Assembly (NCBI GenBank): GCA_013334225.1
Contig: JAAXXY010000009.1
Coordinates: 1 to 64,000 of the forward strand
Length of the DNA: 64,000 bases
Source of the DNA: Chlorobiaceae bacterium
GTDB taxonomy: Bacteria; Bacteroidota; Chlorobiia; Chlorobiales; Chlorobiaceae
Direction: 5' to 3'
Shown here piece after piece: positions 53,823 through 63,748 of the stretch (the stretch's first letter is position 1; each line of letters begins with the position of its first letter). The notes under the pieces are model-generated. The model was not told the DNA's origin. It made no database searches and saw only the letters and a list, made by a program, of their open reading frames with translations. The position numbers and the translations under genes are program-made.

Positions 53823-54298
53823 GGGGTTCAGGTATTGTCAATGGCATAGATAATTTTCCCGATACCTGAAATACGGGCTTCTTCCGACCAGGGTGTTCAA
53901 TTTTGCATATGCAGTTTCCCAAGTGGTGAAGAACCGGCATACCAACAAGCAGCTGCGCACCCTATTGCACGGGAAGGATCGATGAAAACAACCGGCGAGG
54001 GGGGACGAAAACATGATACATCAGATCGCTTGCCTGAAAAAAGAGAAGTATCTTGCAGAGAAGCGGGCAGAGGGCCATCATCTCATGAAGTGACAATCGT
54101 ATTTTCAAAGAATGATGGCTGTTCTCCGGTAAAAGGGGCAAAGCGGGGTACCATGAGATTTTGTTTTGTATGTATTTACAAAGAATAATCGGGAAATTCA
54201 TACCTTTGCTGTCAATGATCCTTTGGAACGATCTCAGGGAAAAAGAACAATCAGTTGAAGTTCAATTTCCTGTGACCACTGAATTTTGAAAAATAGAA
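53823..54298. other. Intergenic region before the GT9 gene
   Basis: About 475 bases. Short plus-strand frames (for example one from about 53900 reading AYAVSQVVKNRHTNKQL and one near 54012 reading MIHQIACLKKEKYLAEKR) are present but stop early and match nothing I recognise. They could be remnants. No RNA gene seen. Confidence 0.45.
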
Positions 54299-55339
54299 AT
54301 GGCGAACCCGAAAGCCTGGAAATCAAAAAAAAACTTGACAAAACAGCATTTTTCCAACGGCTTGCCATGCCGGCCGGAAAGCATAGCGCTACTCGCAAGG
54401 GAAAGATATGGTGATGTAATACTGATGACTCCTCTGATAAAGACCCTCCGGCAGGAATATCCACAGCTTTCAATATACATTGTTGCATTTAACCAGATCA
54501 TTTTTGATTTTTTCAGTACGGATGTCAATATCAAGGCCGTTTTTCATGTAAAAAGAAACATTGCAAGATATCTTACGCAGCTTCTCCCGAAGAAATTCGA
54601 TATCCTCTTCAATCCAAAAAACCATCATTCAACAAGTTTTTACCTTCAGTCCCGGTTTATCCGTGCAAGGTACAAGGTCGGGCATCGCTACACGAATCAT
54701 GAGGAGATATACGATTACCTCATAGACCTTGCACCCGGCACCCATGAATCGGCGAGGAACCTCTCACTTCTTGAAGCGCTCGGTAAATCAAAGATAATGC
54801 CATGCCGGCCCTATATACCTGAAATGCTGGTTTCGGAAGAGATGTCGTCATTTCTCGAAATTCTCCGAAGAGGGATCTGCACAGGGATAAACATAAGTGC
54901 CGGAGCGACCGGCGGCCATCGCTCAATTGAACAATGGTCGGAGTTCGTCCGTCATTTCCCTGAAGAACGGTTCATTATTTTTTCTTCCCAGGCTGATACA
55001 GGTGAAAAAAGGACCCTTGAGAAACTTCACGAAAACATCCTGCCTTCACCCGCCACGAATAATCTTTATGAAGTTTGGAAAGTTGTTGAAAAGCTCAAGC
55101 TTCTTGTTACTCCGGATACCTCCCTCGTGCATGTCGCATCCTGCTCCGATACACCGGTGATTGCCCTGTACCGGTACAATCCTGCCGACAGTATAGAATT
55201 TTCACCTCTGAGCTCACTTCAGGAAGTTATAGTTTCATCGACTCAGGACGTGGCAGATATTGAAAACGGAAAGGTAACAACCGCGGCTTGTCGGATGCTT
55301 GAACGACTTCGTACAATGGTAACCCCAAGTGATACTTGA
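54299..55339 (+). CDS. Glycosyltransferase family 9 (heptosyltransferase-like)
   Basis: 346 residues of the ADP-heptose:LPS heptosyltransferase-type group. Pattern: ALLARERYGDVILMTPLIKTLRQEYPQLSIYIVA at the N-terminus, KKFDILFNPKNHHSTSF, GINISAGATGGHRSIEQWSEFVRHFPEERFIIF, and LVTPDTSLVHVASCSDTPVIALY near the end (the D-T/S-x-x-x-H-x-A nucleotide-sugar motif). It adds a sugar (perhaps heptose) to an envelope glycolipid. It stands alone, so the exact LPS step is open. Confidence 0.9.
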   Translation: MANPKAWKSKKNLTKQHFSNGLPCRPESIALLARERYGDVILMTPLIKTLRQEYPQLSIYIVAFNQIIFDFFSTDVNIKAVFHVKRNIARYLTQLLPKKFDILFNPKNHHSTSFYLQSRFIRARYKVGHRYTNHEEIYDYLIDLAPGTHESARNLSLLEALGKSKIMPCRPYIPEMLVSEEMSSFLEILRRGICTGINISAGATGGHRSIEQWSEFVRHFPEERFIIFSSQADTGEKRTLEKLHENILPSPATNNLYEVWKVVEKLKLLVTPDTSLVHVASCSDTPVIALYRYNPADSIEFSPLSSLQEVIVSSTQDVADIENGKVTTAACRMLERLRTMVTPSDT

Positions 55340-56188
55340 CCCCGGTTGACAGCATCACGATAAAGCTTAACGGACGAGGATTTTACGGAACCCCGGTCAC
55401 AGTTCGTGAGACAGTAAGGCACTTCAAGCCGAACCGATCCATGATCTGTTATTTCCCGACATTGCCCTGAGGACGGTTAAGTCATTCCGGGACAGGGATT
55501 CTGATCATCATGATCCGGTAAATGGCATGCGGTTGTCCGTACTTTTTCTCAGGGTTTTTGAAAGCCGAAACAAAGATCGGTAAAATGTTTTCCAGTCGAT
55601 TTCGGCTGCCATCATTGCCTGTTACTGATTGAGCCTGGGAAGGCATTCAAACAGAAACAGTTCATTAAGAACACTGTATGGTTGATGTATTTCAAGTTAG
55701 GAGAGAGTGATGAAACTCATGAAAGGATCTTTTTTCATGTTTTTTTATATTCCGTAACTTATTGATTTATTATATCGTATTATTCGCGAACAAACAGGTT
55801 TCCAAAACGATTTAATTGCATTGATTTATCGGTTTAAATACGCAGTATTCGTTAAATGATTTGTTATTTAAACCAGTTTTAATTATTATCAGTTGTAAAT
55901 TTGATGGATACCTTGATTCAGACCCCTGCCTTTTTTTACATTTGTATTGAATGTCTGTACTGCAATATTTCGCGACAGCTGTATTCAGATATTGACGTAT
56001 TCAGGGTATTCTGATACATGCTTTATCAGGCCAGAACCGACGAATTTCCACGCTCTGACATTTACCATTGATATTTCGAACTGTTCCCGATGTGATCATC
56101 TTCTTGTGTTTTCGCATGTTCTGAATGCGTAGCAGGTTTAATGTGCTTTCTTCTTCAACATCGTCAATAGTCGAAAAGGGGGATAGTT
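55340..56188. other. Intergenic region upstream of the cytochrome-porin
   Basis: About 850 bases. The first 390 have frames of 30-55 codons on both strands (for instance a minus-strand one with MAAEIDWKTFYRSLFRLSKTL around 55530-55630), none recognisable. From 55730 on the sequence is AT-rich with no gene. The cytochrome gene promoter should be here. One GGAGAGAG at 55700-55708 precedes ATGAAACTCATGAAAGG, but the following frame is short. Nothing named. Confidence 0.4.
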
Positions 56189-57493
56189 ATGAAAAGATCA
56201 CCTTACATTCTCTTTATGGCCCTGATGTTGTCCATGCTTTTCTGGAACAACGATGCATCGGCCATTCCTGCTTTTGCGAGGAAATACCATACCGCTTGTA
56301 CAACCTGTCACATCGCTTTTCCTGTCCGTAACGGTTTTGGCGATGCATTCAGGAACAACGGCTACCGTTTTCCGGACAGTACGGACGAAGAAATGGTAAA
56401 AGAAGAGCCGATAAAACTCGGTTCGGATGCATACAAAAAGCTGTTTCCGAAAGCGATCTGGCCTTCCGATATGCCCAATATGCCTTCTCTGGGTTTTCTT
56501 GCAAGGGTCGACGCCAAGTTGCCTAAAGACAGGGTAACCGGAAAATACAAGGATTCACAAATCAATGAGGAATTCGGTATTTTCTTCGGGGGAACCATTA
56601 CCGAGCAGATCAGCTATTTCGGCGATTTTGCTGTCACCCCTGAGAGCACTTCACTCGGCCGCATATTGTTCCTGTGGAACTTCAGGCCCGGTATCAGCCT
56701 TGCTGCCGGTACTGTCGGGTTTCCCGAGCAGTTCGACCTTGTTTCATCGAATGCCGCGGACGGTCCCGATGGTTACGCGGCTCAGCTTCCCAACCCGAAC
56801 AAGGGTATCGAGCTTCGTCTCGCAGGCAATTTCGGAAATAGCGGCGGTTATACGTTTGTTGCCGGGATTGGACGAAATTCCCAGACGGACGGCAACTCGC
56901 CTGAAGAACCTGATGTTTCCGGCGGATCTTTCGCCGATACGAAATTTGCGCGGGCTACTGTCAAGTTCGGTGGAACCGGTATGATGAGCGGTTCGGGAGG
57001 CGAGCTCGGCAACCAGTATATCGGTCTTGACAACTCTATCACCATCGGGGCTAATATCTACAATTCCTCGAGGGGTGGAAACGTCAATGCAGAATCTTAT
57101 ACATATGGCCTTACCAAGACGGCATATTCCGGCGATGTGAGGATAAACTACGGCAATCTGCGCCTCGTTGGTCAGTATGCACATTTTGTTGAAGTTATCG
57201 ATCCCGTTACCGGCATGAATTACGGAAGCAGGAATGCGGTTTCACTTGAGGGGGATTACTGGATTTATCCATGGCTGTTCGGCGTTTTCCGCTACGAACA
57301 TCTTAAGGACAGCCTTAACGGAGAGTATACCAAACTTATCCCCGGTATCGGCGTACTCCTCAGGCCAAACGTCAAGATGGGCGTCCAGTATGTTGCGGTC
57401 ACGAAAAATACATTTGGAAGTTATGACCCATTGACTTTAGAGAATTATGTACCTTCAAATTCCTGGAATCTCTACACGCAAGTTGGTTTTTAG
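56189..57493 (+). CDS. Outer-membrane cytochrome-porin fusion (Cyc2-like)
   Basis: 434 residues. A signal peptide (about 1-25, ending DASA) is followed by PAFARKYHTACTTCHIAFP with one CxxCH haem motif (Cys37, Cys40, His41), then GFGDAFRNNGYRFP, the same small cytochrome pattern found at the N-terminus of Cyc2-type fusion proteins. The remaining 360 or so residues look like a beta barrel: alternating strands, many Gly and aromatic residues, and a terminal Phe (QVGF). It is the right length for Cyc2 (about 400-500). Known Cyc2 proteins take electrons from Fe2+ at the cell surface. The function here is an inference; other single-haem barrel proteins are possible. A cupredoxin gene follows after a terminator. 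Confidence 0.78.
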   Translation: MKRSPYILFMALMLSMLFWNNDASAIPAFARKYHTACTTCHIAFPVRNGFGDAFRNNGYRFPDSTDEEMVKEEPIKLGSDAYKKLFPKAIWPSDMPNMPSLGFLARVDAKLPKDRVTGKYKDSQINEEFGIFFGGTITEQISYFGDFAVTPESTSLGRILFLWNFRPGISLAAGTVGFPEQFDLVSSNAADGPDGYAAQLPNPNKGIELRLAGNFGNSGGYTFVAGIGRNSQTDGNSPEEPDVSGGSFADTKFARATVKFGGTGMMSGSGGELGNQYIGLDNSITIGANIYNSSRGGNVNAESYTYGLTKTAYSGDVRINYGNLRLVGQYAHFVEVIDPVTGMNYGSRNAVSLEGDYWIYPWLFGVFRYEHLKDSLNGEYTKLIPGIGVLLRPNVKMGVQYVAVTKNTFGSYDPLTLENYVPSNSWNLYTQVGF

Positions 57494-57535
57494 CAGGGAC
57501 GCCGGTTTTCAGGAAAATGTTTAGTTGAACTGAGC

Positions 57536-57580
57536 AAGGTGTGCATTCCATAAATTGATATGTGAGTGCACACCTTTTTT
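57536..57580 (+). terminator. Rho-independent terminator after the cytochrome-porin
   Basis: AAGGTGTGCA at 57536-57545 pairs with TGCACACCTT at 57567-57576 (10 bp), followed by TTTT. It lies 43 bases after the stop at 57493. Transcription of the next gene may need its own promoter or read-through. Confidence 0.85.
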
Positions 57581-57745
57581 GTACGGTTTGCGATTAACAA
57601 TTGTGATATACAGAGCCTTGCTTTCTGCAGATTTACTCCTGGTTTGCAGAGGAACAGCAGATACGGTTCAGGTTTGTCTACTCAAATTCCCCAATGAAAA
57701 AATTGTTTTTGTAATTACTAAAATTCTTGAACGAGGAGGTTGAAC

Positions 57746-58348
57746 ATGATTAAAAGCTTGGCACGGGTTATGAAAACAGCTTTATTCATTACCGGTTTCG
57801 GTCTGATTGCATTGGACGGTTATTGTAACGGCACGATTACCGGTGTTATCGAGACAGACTTGGCAAAGAATAAAAGGGATATTGTCGTTTATCTGAAAAA
57901 TGTCGGGGGGCCTGTAATACCGCGCAGTGTCACTGTTGACCAGCACCATATGATGTTCAATCCCAGAGTTGTTACCGTTCCGGTTGGCTCAACCGTCGAG
58001 TTTTCAAATCATGACAAAATCTATCACAATGTCTTTTCGATAAGCGAACCGAAAAAATTCAGCCTTGATACATATGCTTCCGGTTCGTCAGGAAAAGTAA
58101 AGTTCGACAGACCCGGAGCGGTCAATCTGCTCTGTCATGTACATTCAGAAATGTCGGGCTGGGTTATCGTTACGGAAAATCAGTATGCTGCTGTGGCTGA
58201 GCATGACGGGGAATTCAAGATCCAGGATGTTCCGCCTGGAACGTATGAAGTTGGTGTATGGAGCGAGACTCAAAAACCGGAAGGGAAAATAACAGTTGCG
58301 GTAAAAGATGGCGAGACAACGGAAACAATTATCAAATTAGGTAATTGA
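57746..58348 (+). CDS. Periplasmic cupredoxin with carboxypeptidase-regulatory-like domain
   Basis: 200 residues from the ATG at 57746, with GAGGAGGT at 57733-57740 as a strong ribosome site. A signal peptide (about 1-27) is followed by a cupredoxin fold with FSNHDKIYHNVFS holding His94, and LLCHVHSEMSGW holding Cys130, His133 and Met136, the type-1 copper ligand set. The C-terminal part (about 152-198: HDGEFKIQDVPPGTYEVGVW) resembles a carboxypeptidase-regulatory-like domain. It is of the methylamine-utilisation/MauL-like cupredoxin group. With the cytochrome-porin upstream, a role as electron carrier across the periplasm is likely. Confidence 0.85.
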   Translation: MIKSLARVMKTALFITGFGLIALDGYCNGTITGVIETDLAKNKRDIVVYLKNVGGPVIPRSVTVDQHHMMFNPRVVTVPVGSTVEFSNHDKIYHNVFSISEPKKFSLDTYASGSSGKVKFDRPGAVNLLCHVHSEMSGWVIVTENQYAAVAEHDGEFKIQDVPPGTYEVGVWSETQKPEGKITVAVKDGETTETIIKLGN

Positions 58349-58390
58349 CAGAAATTATTTTGTGTGTTCGTTCTTTTGTTGTGTTGTTCG

Positions 58391-58418
58391 AAAAGCCCGT
58401 TATAAAGCGGGCTTTTTT
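58391..58418 (+). terminator. Rho-independent terminator after the cupredoxin
   Basis: AAAAGCCCG at 58391-58399 and CGGGCTTTT at 58408-58416 form a 9-bp stem with an 8-base loop, ending in a T-run. Position 42 bases after the stop at 58348 is as expected. Confidence 0.9.
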
Positions 58419-58529
58419 GCTATTCGGAGCAACCGGGTTGCATTAGATATATTATCTTCTGTCATGGTGATATAAGCAGAATAGCATGTCATGGTTGCCA
58501 GAAACTATATCATATCTGATCTATAAATT

Positions 58530-59783
58530 ATGCAGGTTATTGTCTTTGAAGATACAAGGGTCAATGAGCTGAAACCTCTCGTCAATCTCAAGCCTGTTTT
58601 CGGGCTCGTTACCGGATTTCGTACCCTTCAGCAGAAGTTCGAACAATCTATCGGGAGGGAAGTGATCCTTACCTATCATCTTCGCCGCTATCTGCTTCCT
58701 TTCTTTGCCGAGCAGCATCCAGCCCTGATCGTTAATCGCCTGCAGGACGACGACGTGCTTCTTGTGAACGGACGTATTGTCAGTACCGGCGAAATATCGA
58801 GGATGGTCAACGAAGATTCCTTTGAACCGGGAAAAGGGTACATGCAGGGAGACAATCTGCTGTTTGCAAGAGTGGCTGCGGATGTCTTGTCAGTAGATGA
58901 GGACGGAACAATGCCGGATATGATCGATACAGCAGTGCTTGCGGAAAATCTTGCTCTTGAAAAGGTCGTGGGATTCCGTATTGTGGATAATATCTGGGAT
59001 CTGATCGCTTTTCATTCCGATGAGCTTCTTCGGGATGCTGAGACTCTCGAACTTGGACGTCATGAAGGGGATGTCCATGCTTCAGCAGTTATCGTCAGAC
59101 CTTCAAATGTCTATATTGGTCCTGGAGCTGTTGTTCGTGCCGGCGCAGTGCTGGATGCCGATGAGGGTTTCATTGCTCTTGAAGCGGGTGCTGTCGCCGA
59201 TCCGCACTCTCTTCTTATGCAGAATGTTTATCTCGGATCGAATGCGAGAGCTAAATCCGGTGCGAAAATTTACAGCAATGTGTCTATAGGCAATGGTTCG
59301 AAAATAGGAGGTGAAGTGGAAGACTCGATTATCGAACCTTATGTAAACAAGCAGCATGACGGTTTTCTGGGTCATTCCTACCTTTCATCATGGTGCAACC
59401 TTGGTGCCGGGACCAATAACAGTGACCTGAAAAATAATTACAGTGCTGTCAGGATTACGCTCAACGGACATGAAAGGATGACTGGTCTGCAGTTTCTGGG
59501 TCTCCTGATGGGTGAGCACAGCAAATGTTCCATCAACTCGATGTTCAATACGGGAACGGTAGTAGGCACCGGAGCCAATATTTTTGGTGGCGGGTTTCCT
59601 CCGAAAGAAGTACCTTCCTTTTCGTGGGGCGGCAGCAGTGGATTCGAGCCTTACGATATTGATAAAGCCGTTGATACCGCAAGGAAAGTTATGGAGCGTC
59701 GTCGGGTCTTCATGAGCAGCGCTTATGAAGAGATGTTCCGGTTCGTTGCAGGAACGGATGGTATGGAGCAGATTTTTACTTAA
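58530..59783 (+). CDS. GlmU-like sugar nucleotidyltransferase with left-handed beta-helix domain
   Basis: 417 residues. An N-terminal nucleotidyltransferase-like part ([21 protein letters not shown], then LVNGR) and a C-terminal region of hexapeptide repeats ([77 protein letters not shown]) that folds as a left-handed beta helix. Proteins of this kind in the Bacteroidetes/Chlorobi group are called putative sugar nucleotidyl transferases and resemble GlmU. Which sugar is activated is unknown. The trpG start lies 20 bases after it. Confidence 0.85.
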   Translation: MQVIVFEDTRVNELKPLVNLKPVFGLVTGFRTLQQKFEQSIGREVILTYHLRRYLLPFFAEQHPALIVNRLQDDDVLLVNGRIVSTGEISRMVNEDSFEPGKGYMQGDNLLFARVAADVLSVDEDGTMPDMIDTAVLAENLALEKVVGFRIVDNIWDLIAFHSDELLRDAETLELGRHEGDVHASAVIVRPSNVYIGPGAVVRAGAVLDADEGFIALEAGAVADPHSLLMQNVYLGSNARAKSGAKIYSNVSIGNGSKIGGEVEDSIIEPYVNKQHDGFLGHSYLSSWCNLGAGTNNSDLKNNYSAVRITLNGHERMTGLQFLGLLMGEHSKCSINSMFNTGTVVGTGANIFGGGFPPKEVPSFSWGGSSGFEPYDIDKAVDTARKVMERRRVFMSSAYEEMFRFVAGTDGMEQIFT

Positions 59784-59802
59784 TGTTTCAGTATTCATTT
59801 AC

Positions 59803-60366
59803 ATGATATTTGTTGTCGATAATTATGACTCTTTTACCTATAACCTTGTTCAGTATATAGGAGAGTTCGGAGAAAAAGTCGAGGTATACCGCAATGACGA
59901 GTTGACTCCGGATCAGATCATTGCACTTGCACCTGAAAAAATCGTTATTTCACCAGGCCCTGGTACACCTGACGATGCCGGAGTATCGATGCAGCTGATT
60001 CATGCCGTGAAGGGAAAAATTCCTCTTCTCGGCGTCTGTCTCGGACATCAGGCAATCGGCGCCGCTCTTGGCGGAAAGGTCGTCAGGGCAGCGAACATCA
60101 TGCATGGCAAGACATCTCTTGTTTTCCATGACGGCAGCGGAATTTTCAGGGATGTCGAAAATCCGTTTGTAGCAACGAGGTACCACTCACTTATCGTAGA
60201 ACGTGAAACGCTTCCTGATATACTGACAGTGCGGGCATGGACGGAAGACGGGGTGATTATGGGGATGGATTCCCTGGCTTTGAAGCTCTATGGTGTGCAG
60301 TTTCATCCTGAATCCATCATGACCGCCGAGGGTAAAAAGATTATCAGAAATTTTCTCGAGTTGTAG
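59803..60366 (+). CDS. trpG: Anthranilate/aminodeoxychorismate synthase glutamine amidotransferase subunit
   Basis: 187 residues from the ATG at 59803; the longer frame starts inside the gene before. Class I amidotransferase: [51 protein letters not shown] with the catalytic Cys, and [13 protein letters not shown] with the catalytic His and Glu. It gives ammonia to TrpE or PabB. No TrpE lies nearby, so it may serve both pathways. Confidence 0.94.
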   Translation: MIFVVDNYDSFTYNLVQYIGEFGEKVEVYRNDELTPDQIIALAPEKIVISPGPGTPDDAGVSMQLIHAVKGKIPLLGVCLGHQAIGAALGGKVVRAANIMHGKTSLVFHDGSGIFRDVENPFVATRYHSLIVERETLPDILTVRAWTEDGVIMGMDSLALKLYGVQFHPESIMTAEGKKIIRNFLEL

Positions 60367-60385
60367 CAACCCGGCAGAACAGCCT

Positions 60386-61123
60386 ATGGATATTTACCGT
60401 CAACCTTCCGGGAAAGAGCCGGATAGTTCGAAAAAATCCGTTCCCATGCAGCCGGGTTCCATCCGGGAAAGCGATTTCATGGTAGATGGATGGAGGGTTT
60501 TCAAGATCATGGCTGAATTTGTCAGCGGTTTCGAGATGATGTCAGATGCAGGTCCGGCTGTCACGGTTTTTGGTTCGACAAGAGTTCAAGAGGGAAGCCC
60601 TGAGTATATGCTTGCCGAAAAGCTTGGAAGCCTGCTTGCTGCTGAAGGGTTTTCAGTTATTACCGGTGGAGGTCCCGGCTTGATGGAAGCGGCAAACAGG
60701 GGAGCTCAGAGTGCCGGAGGTGTATCTATCGGGTTCAATATCAAGCTTCCCAATCAACAGCACCCGAACAAGTTTATCGATTATGGAAAGCTGGTAAGTT
60801 TTCAGTATTTCTTTGTTCGCAAGGTCATGTTTGTCAAATATGCACAGGCATTCATCGCTTTGCCGGGCGGTTTCGGGACACTTGACGAGGTGGCGGAAGC
60901 GATCACGCTGATACAGACCGGAAAAAGTGAACGGTTTCCGGTCATTTTGATTGGAAAAAGATACTGGGAAGGCTTTTACCGCTGGATCTGCGATACCATG
61001 TTCCGGGAAAAGGGTTACATAAACAAGGAAGATCTGGAATTCATCCATCTTGAGGATGATCCTGAAAACGTGGTCGCGATCATCAGGGAATTTTATCCTG
61101 AAGGTTATACCCTGAATTTTTAA
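60386..61123 (+). CDS. LOG-family (TIGR00730) phosphoribohydrolase-like protein
   Basis: 245 residues. The Rossmann-type fold with VFGSTRVQEGSPEY, VITGGGPGLMEAANRGAQSAGG (GGGxGLM) and ALPGGFGTLDEVAEAITLIQTGK (PGGxGTxxE) are the LOG-family motifs. These are nucleotide 5'-monophosphate phosphoribohydrolases; whether this makes a cytokinin or other compound is not known. It follows trpG by 19 bases and converges on the haem-binding gene with a 4-base overlap. Confidence 0.94.
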   Translation: MDIYRQPSGKEPDSSKKSVPMQPGSIRESDFMVDGWRVFKIMAEFVSGFEMMSDAGPAVTVFGSTRVQEGSPEYMLAEKLGSLLAAEGFSVITGGGPGLMEAANRGAQSAGGVSIGFNIKLPNQQHPNKFIDYGKLVSFQYFFVRKVMFVKYAQAFIALPGGFGTLDEVAEAITLIQTGKSERFPVILIGKRYWEGFYRWICDTMFREKGYINKEDLEFIHLEDDPENVVAIIREFYPEGYTLNF

Positions 61124-61557
61124 TATTTTCGGCCGGTCTGGCTGAACCAGTCCAAAAGTGCTTGTTGTTCTTTTCCCGTTAACGCCGCATCAGGTTTCCA
61201 GACGTGATAACACCATTGATGATCCGTTTCATGCATAATGACATGACGGATTTTGTGGGGCTCCAGAAAACCATTTCCGCTTTTTCCATTGTTCCATAAT
61301 GAAAAATTCAAGGCCTGGCGGCCTGAAGCGACTTTCCAGGAAGTCAGCCATGATAGTGGTGCAATATAAGCGATTCCAGTCCAGTCCGTTTCAAAGGAAT
61401 GGCAGTCGTAACACGCTTTTTTCAGGTATTTTCTGACGGGTTCAGGAAACGCTGTTTCCGAGACGGCTTTAGGATTGATACGGTTCAAGGGAATGAATTG
61501 CATCAGTATCAGTAAAAAAATTGCCCAGCTGGCAATTGTTTTTATTGAAAGATTCAT
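61120..61557 (-). CDS. Haem-binding domain protein, single CxxCH
   Basis: 145 residues. An N-terminal membrane helix or signal (about 7-24), then KKACYDCHSFETDW with one CxxCH haem site and PLSWLTSWKVASGRQALNFSLWN, typical of the Haem_bd domain. Likely a periplasmic or membrane-anchored cytochrome. Another His-Glu pair (HVIMHETDHQWCYHVW) may be important. It is divergent from a Cys-rich HTH regulator, with starts 69 bases apart. Confidence 0.85.
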   Translation of the reverse strand: MNLSIKTIASWAIFLLILMQFIPLNRINPKAVSETAFPEPVRKYLKKACYDCHSFETDWTGIAYIAPLSWLTSWKVASGRQALNFSLWNNGKSGNGFLEPHKIRHVIMHETDHQWCYHVWKPDAALTGKEQQALLDWFSQTGRKY

Positions 61558-61625
61558 TATATCCTGTATTGTTAAAATTCACTTTGTTAACTTTTATAGT
61601 CAGACTAACGTAAAACTACAAAATC

Positions 61626-61943
61626 GTGATATTTCCCTGTGAAAAAGCGGTATGGTACTATCTGCCACAGATAAGGGCCGATATGGCCATAGAGCTTGTA
61701 AAATCCGGATTGTCCCAGTCCCAGACTGCTAAAAAACTCGGTGTCACTCCTGCTGCCATTTCCCAGTATATCCATAAGAAACGAGGTATTCAGTCGCCGA
61801 AAAGCAAGGTTTACCGGCAGGAAATCAAAAATGCTGTCAAAAAACTGTGCGACGACGCTCCTCCGGATGAACTTCGTCAGATGGTCTGCAATTGCTGTCA
61901 TCTGTTACAGAAAGAAGCAGAGGACGAGATTTGCGGAAAGTAA
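61626..61943 (+). CDS. HTH regulator (COG2522 type) with a cysteine-rich tail
   Basis: 105 residues from a GTG start. The N-terminal half, FPCEKAVWYYLPQIRADMAIELVKSGLSQ, followed by SQTAKKLGVTPAAISQYIHKKRG, matches the COG2522-type HTH regulator known mostly from archaea. The C-terminal half has six Cys overall (5, 75, 88, 90, 91, 103), including CNCC, which could bind iron-sulfur or another metal. Divergent from the haem-binding protein gene, so that gene may be its target. Function not proven. Confidence 0.75.
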   Translation: MIFPCEKAVWYYLPQIRADMAIELVKSGLSQSQTAKKLGVTPAAISQYIHKKRGIQSPKSKVYRQEIKNAVKKLCDDAPPDELRQMVCNCCHLLQKEAEDEICGK

Positions 61944-62047
61944 CCCGTCCAGGCTGAATGTCCGGTTTTCCGACTGATTCCGGAAAGCCGAAAATGGAAA
62001 AAATGTAAAATATGTTTTCCATGTCACTCATTTCTTGTCGGGTCGAT

Positions 62048-63739
62048 CTATAATTCGATAACGATATGCTGTTCAGTTGAATAACCGCTCAACTGCTCTT
62101 TCAGCATGTCGATCAGTCCCATTCCGTATTTATTCAGAAAATAAAATATATTGATCAGCCTTTCCTGTGGTAATCCCTCTGGAAAAAGGGCTGTTTCAGC
62201 CTTCTGGATCTGTTCGATCAGCTCTTCATTTTTTCTTCTGCTTGCTTTCCAGGTTTTCTGCTCGATGGTTTCCACGATTTTTTCCCCCTGAACCGTTGCA
62301 GAGGCAAGCAAAGGCTCGAGGGTCGGATCGATCTTGATCAGTACCGGTTTGAGAGCGGTAAAAGTTCTTCTGATCTCTTCCTTTGTCTGTTCGAAAATGG
62401 TTTCAAGTTCAGGATTTTCAGCAATGCCCGCAGCATTATTCTTCAATTGCTGAAGGTCGTTGAATACCGAATTGTAAATCTGTTTTCGGGAAAATCCCGG
62501 TTTGCCGGTGACCTTGAGCAGTTTGTCCATGATGCGGCTTATTTTCGGTTCGACGAGGGTAAAGCTGCCTCTCGGAATTACAAAAGGCATGTTGATACCG
62601 AAATGCTCGTAATTTTTCCTGTACTGGGCAAGATAGCTGATTTCCCCAGGCCCGGCAATGGTTGCAAAAACCGGAAGGACGTAATCCTGGACAATCGGAC
62701 GAAGCACCACATTGGGGCTGAACCGTTCAGGATGGTCCTGGCAGAGTTCGAGTATCTGATGTTTGGAATAAACCTGCTTATCGGGCACGATCTGAAAGGC
62801 ATTATCCGAAGGGTGTTCTATTTTCTTTCGCTGACCGAGATGGTTGATATAAAAAAGATTCACTGTTCTCGGTTTCGTCTGAGCCGCATATCCGAGGGTT
62901 TCCATTTTTGAGCTCTGCTCGATCACATTGTAGGATGATACCGGTGCTGTGGATAGCTCTTTCATGAAAACAGGGCAGGAAAGCTGTTTGAACTCAAGGT
63001 CCTGGCTCGACAGCATTACAAGCGGCTGTTCCCTGAAGAGCTTCATCATGGTTCGAGCGAAGCTCATCTCAAAGGTATTTCCTGGAGAGTAGCATTCACT
63101 GAGAATGTCCGATATTGTTTCCTTGTGGACGGAATCAGGCAGAAAATTCAGAAAATTTGAAACGGTAGAGCTGATCTCTTCATCAAAACAGGTATTTGCA
63201 ACCATCTGGTCGGGAAGGCGCCTGGGCGTCTCCTGTCTGAAGTTGACCACCCTGTTTTCGGAAAAAATGGCAGTTTGCGCTGATTCTTCATAGTCATGGT
63301 CCTCTCCTTCAAGCCAGAAAACAGGTACGAAATCGTATTCAGGAAAGATGGTTTTCTGGTGTTCTGCAAAAACGATGGCCGTGATCGCTTTATAAATGGT
63401 GTAGAGGGGGCCGGTGAAAAGACCAAGCTGCTGACCGGTAACGACGGCCATGCATTGGGGTGAACGAAGTTTTTCAATTTCCCGGAGATGGAGATCCGTG
63501 CATCCAAACTGTGTGTTCTGTCTGACGAGAATCCTGATCAGCGATTCCCTGTCGAATTTCCTTGTTGCAAGCGAGCCAAGTTGACGGTAATAATCCGCTT
63601 CCCTCTGAATATCGAGATGAAAGCACTCTTTCATCAGCACCGAGCGTTCGGAACCCTCGGAGGTGTAGTCCCGGAAGAGTCTTGAAAAACCTTTCCGGGG
63701 TGTCAGGATCGTTTTATAGTCGAGAAGAAAGGTGTTCAC
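62048..63739 (-). CDS. bshC: Putative cysteine ligase BshC (bacillithiol biosynthesis)
   Basis: 563 residues. BshC adds cysteine to GlcN-malate in the last step of bacillithiol synthesis. The N-terminal part has [24 protein letters not shown] and [17 protein letters not shown], the hallmark of this family, followed by [19 protein letters not shown] and [32 protein letters not shown]. The C-terminal half is coiled. Bacillithiol or its N-methyl form is known in Chlorobi. bshA and bshB are not seen here. surE ends 9 bases before its start. Confidence 0.95.
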   Translation of the reverse strand: MNTFLLDYKTILTPRKGFSRLFRDYTSEGSERSVLMKECFHLDIQREADYYRQLGSLATRKFDRESLIRILVRQNTQFGCTDLHLREIEKLRSPQCMAVVTGQQLGLFTGPLYTIYKAITAIVFAEHQKTIFPEYDFVPVFWLEGEDHDYEESAQTAIFSENRVVNFRQETPRRLPDQMVANTCFDEEISSTVSNFLNFLPDSVHKETISDILSECYSPGNTFEMSFARTMMKLFREQPLVMLSSQDLEFKQLSCPVFMKELSTAPVSSYNVIEQSSKMETLGYAAQTKPRTVNLFYINHLGQRKKIEHPSDNAFQIVPDKQVYSKHQILELCQDHPERFSPNVVLRPIVQDYVLPVFATIAGPGEISYLAQYRKNYEHFGINMPFVIPRGSFTLVEPKISRIMDKLLKVTGKPGFSRKQIYNSVFNDLQQLKNNAAGIAENPELETIFEQTKEEIRRTFTALKPVLIKIDPTLEPLLASATVQGEKIVETIEQKTWKASRRKNEELIEQIQKAETALFPEGLPQERLINIFYFLNKYGMGLIDMLKEQLSGYSTEQHIVIEL

Positions 63740-63748
63740 GTTATTGAT

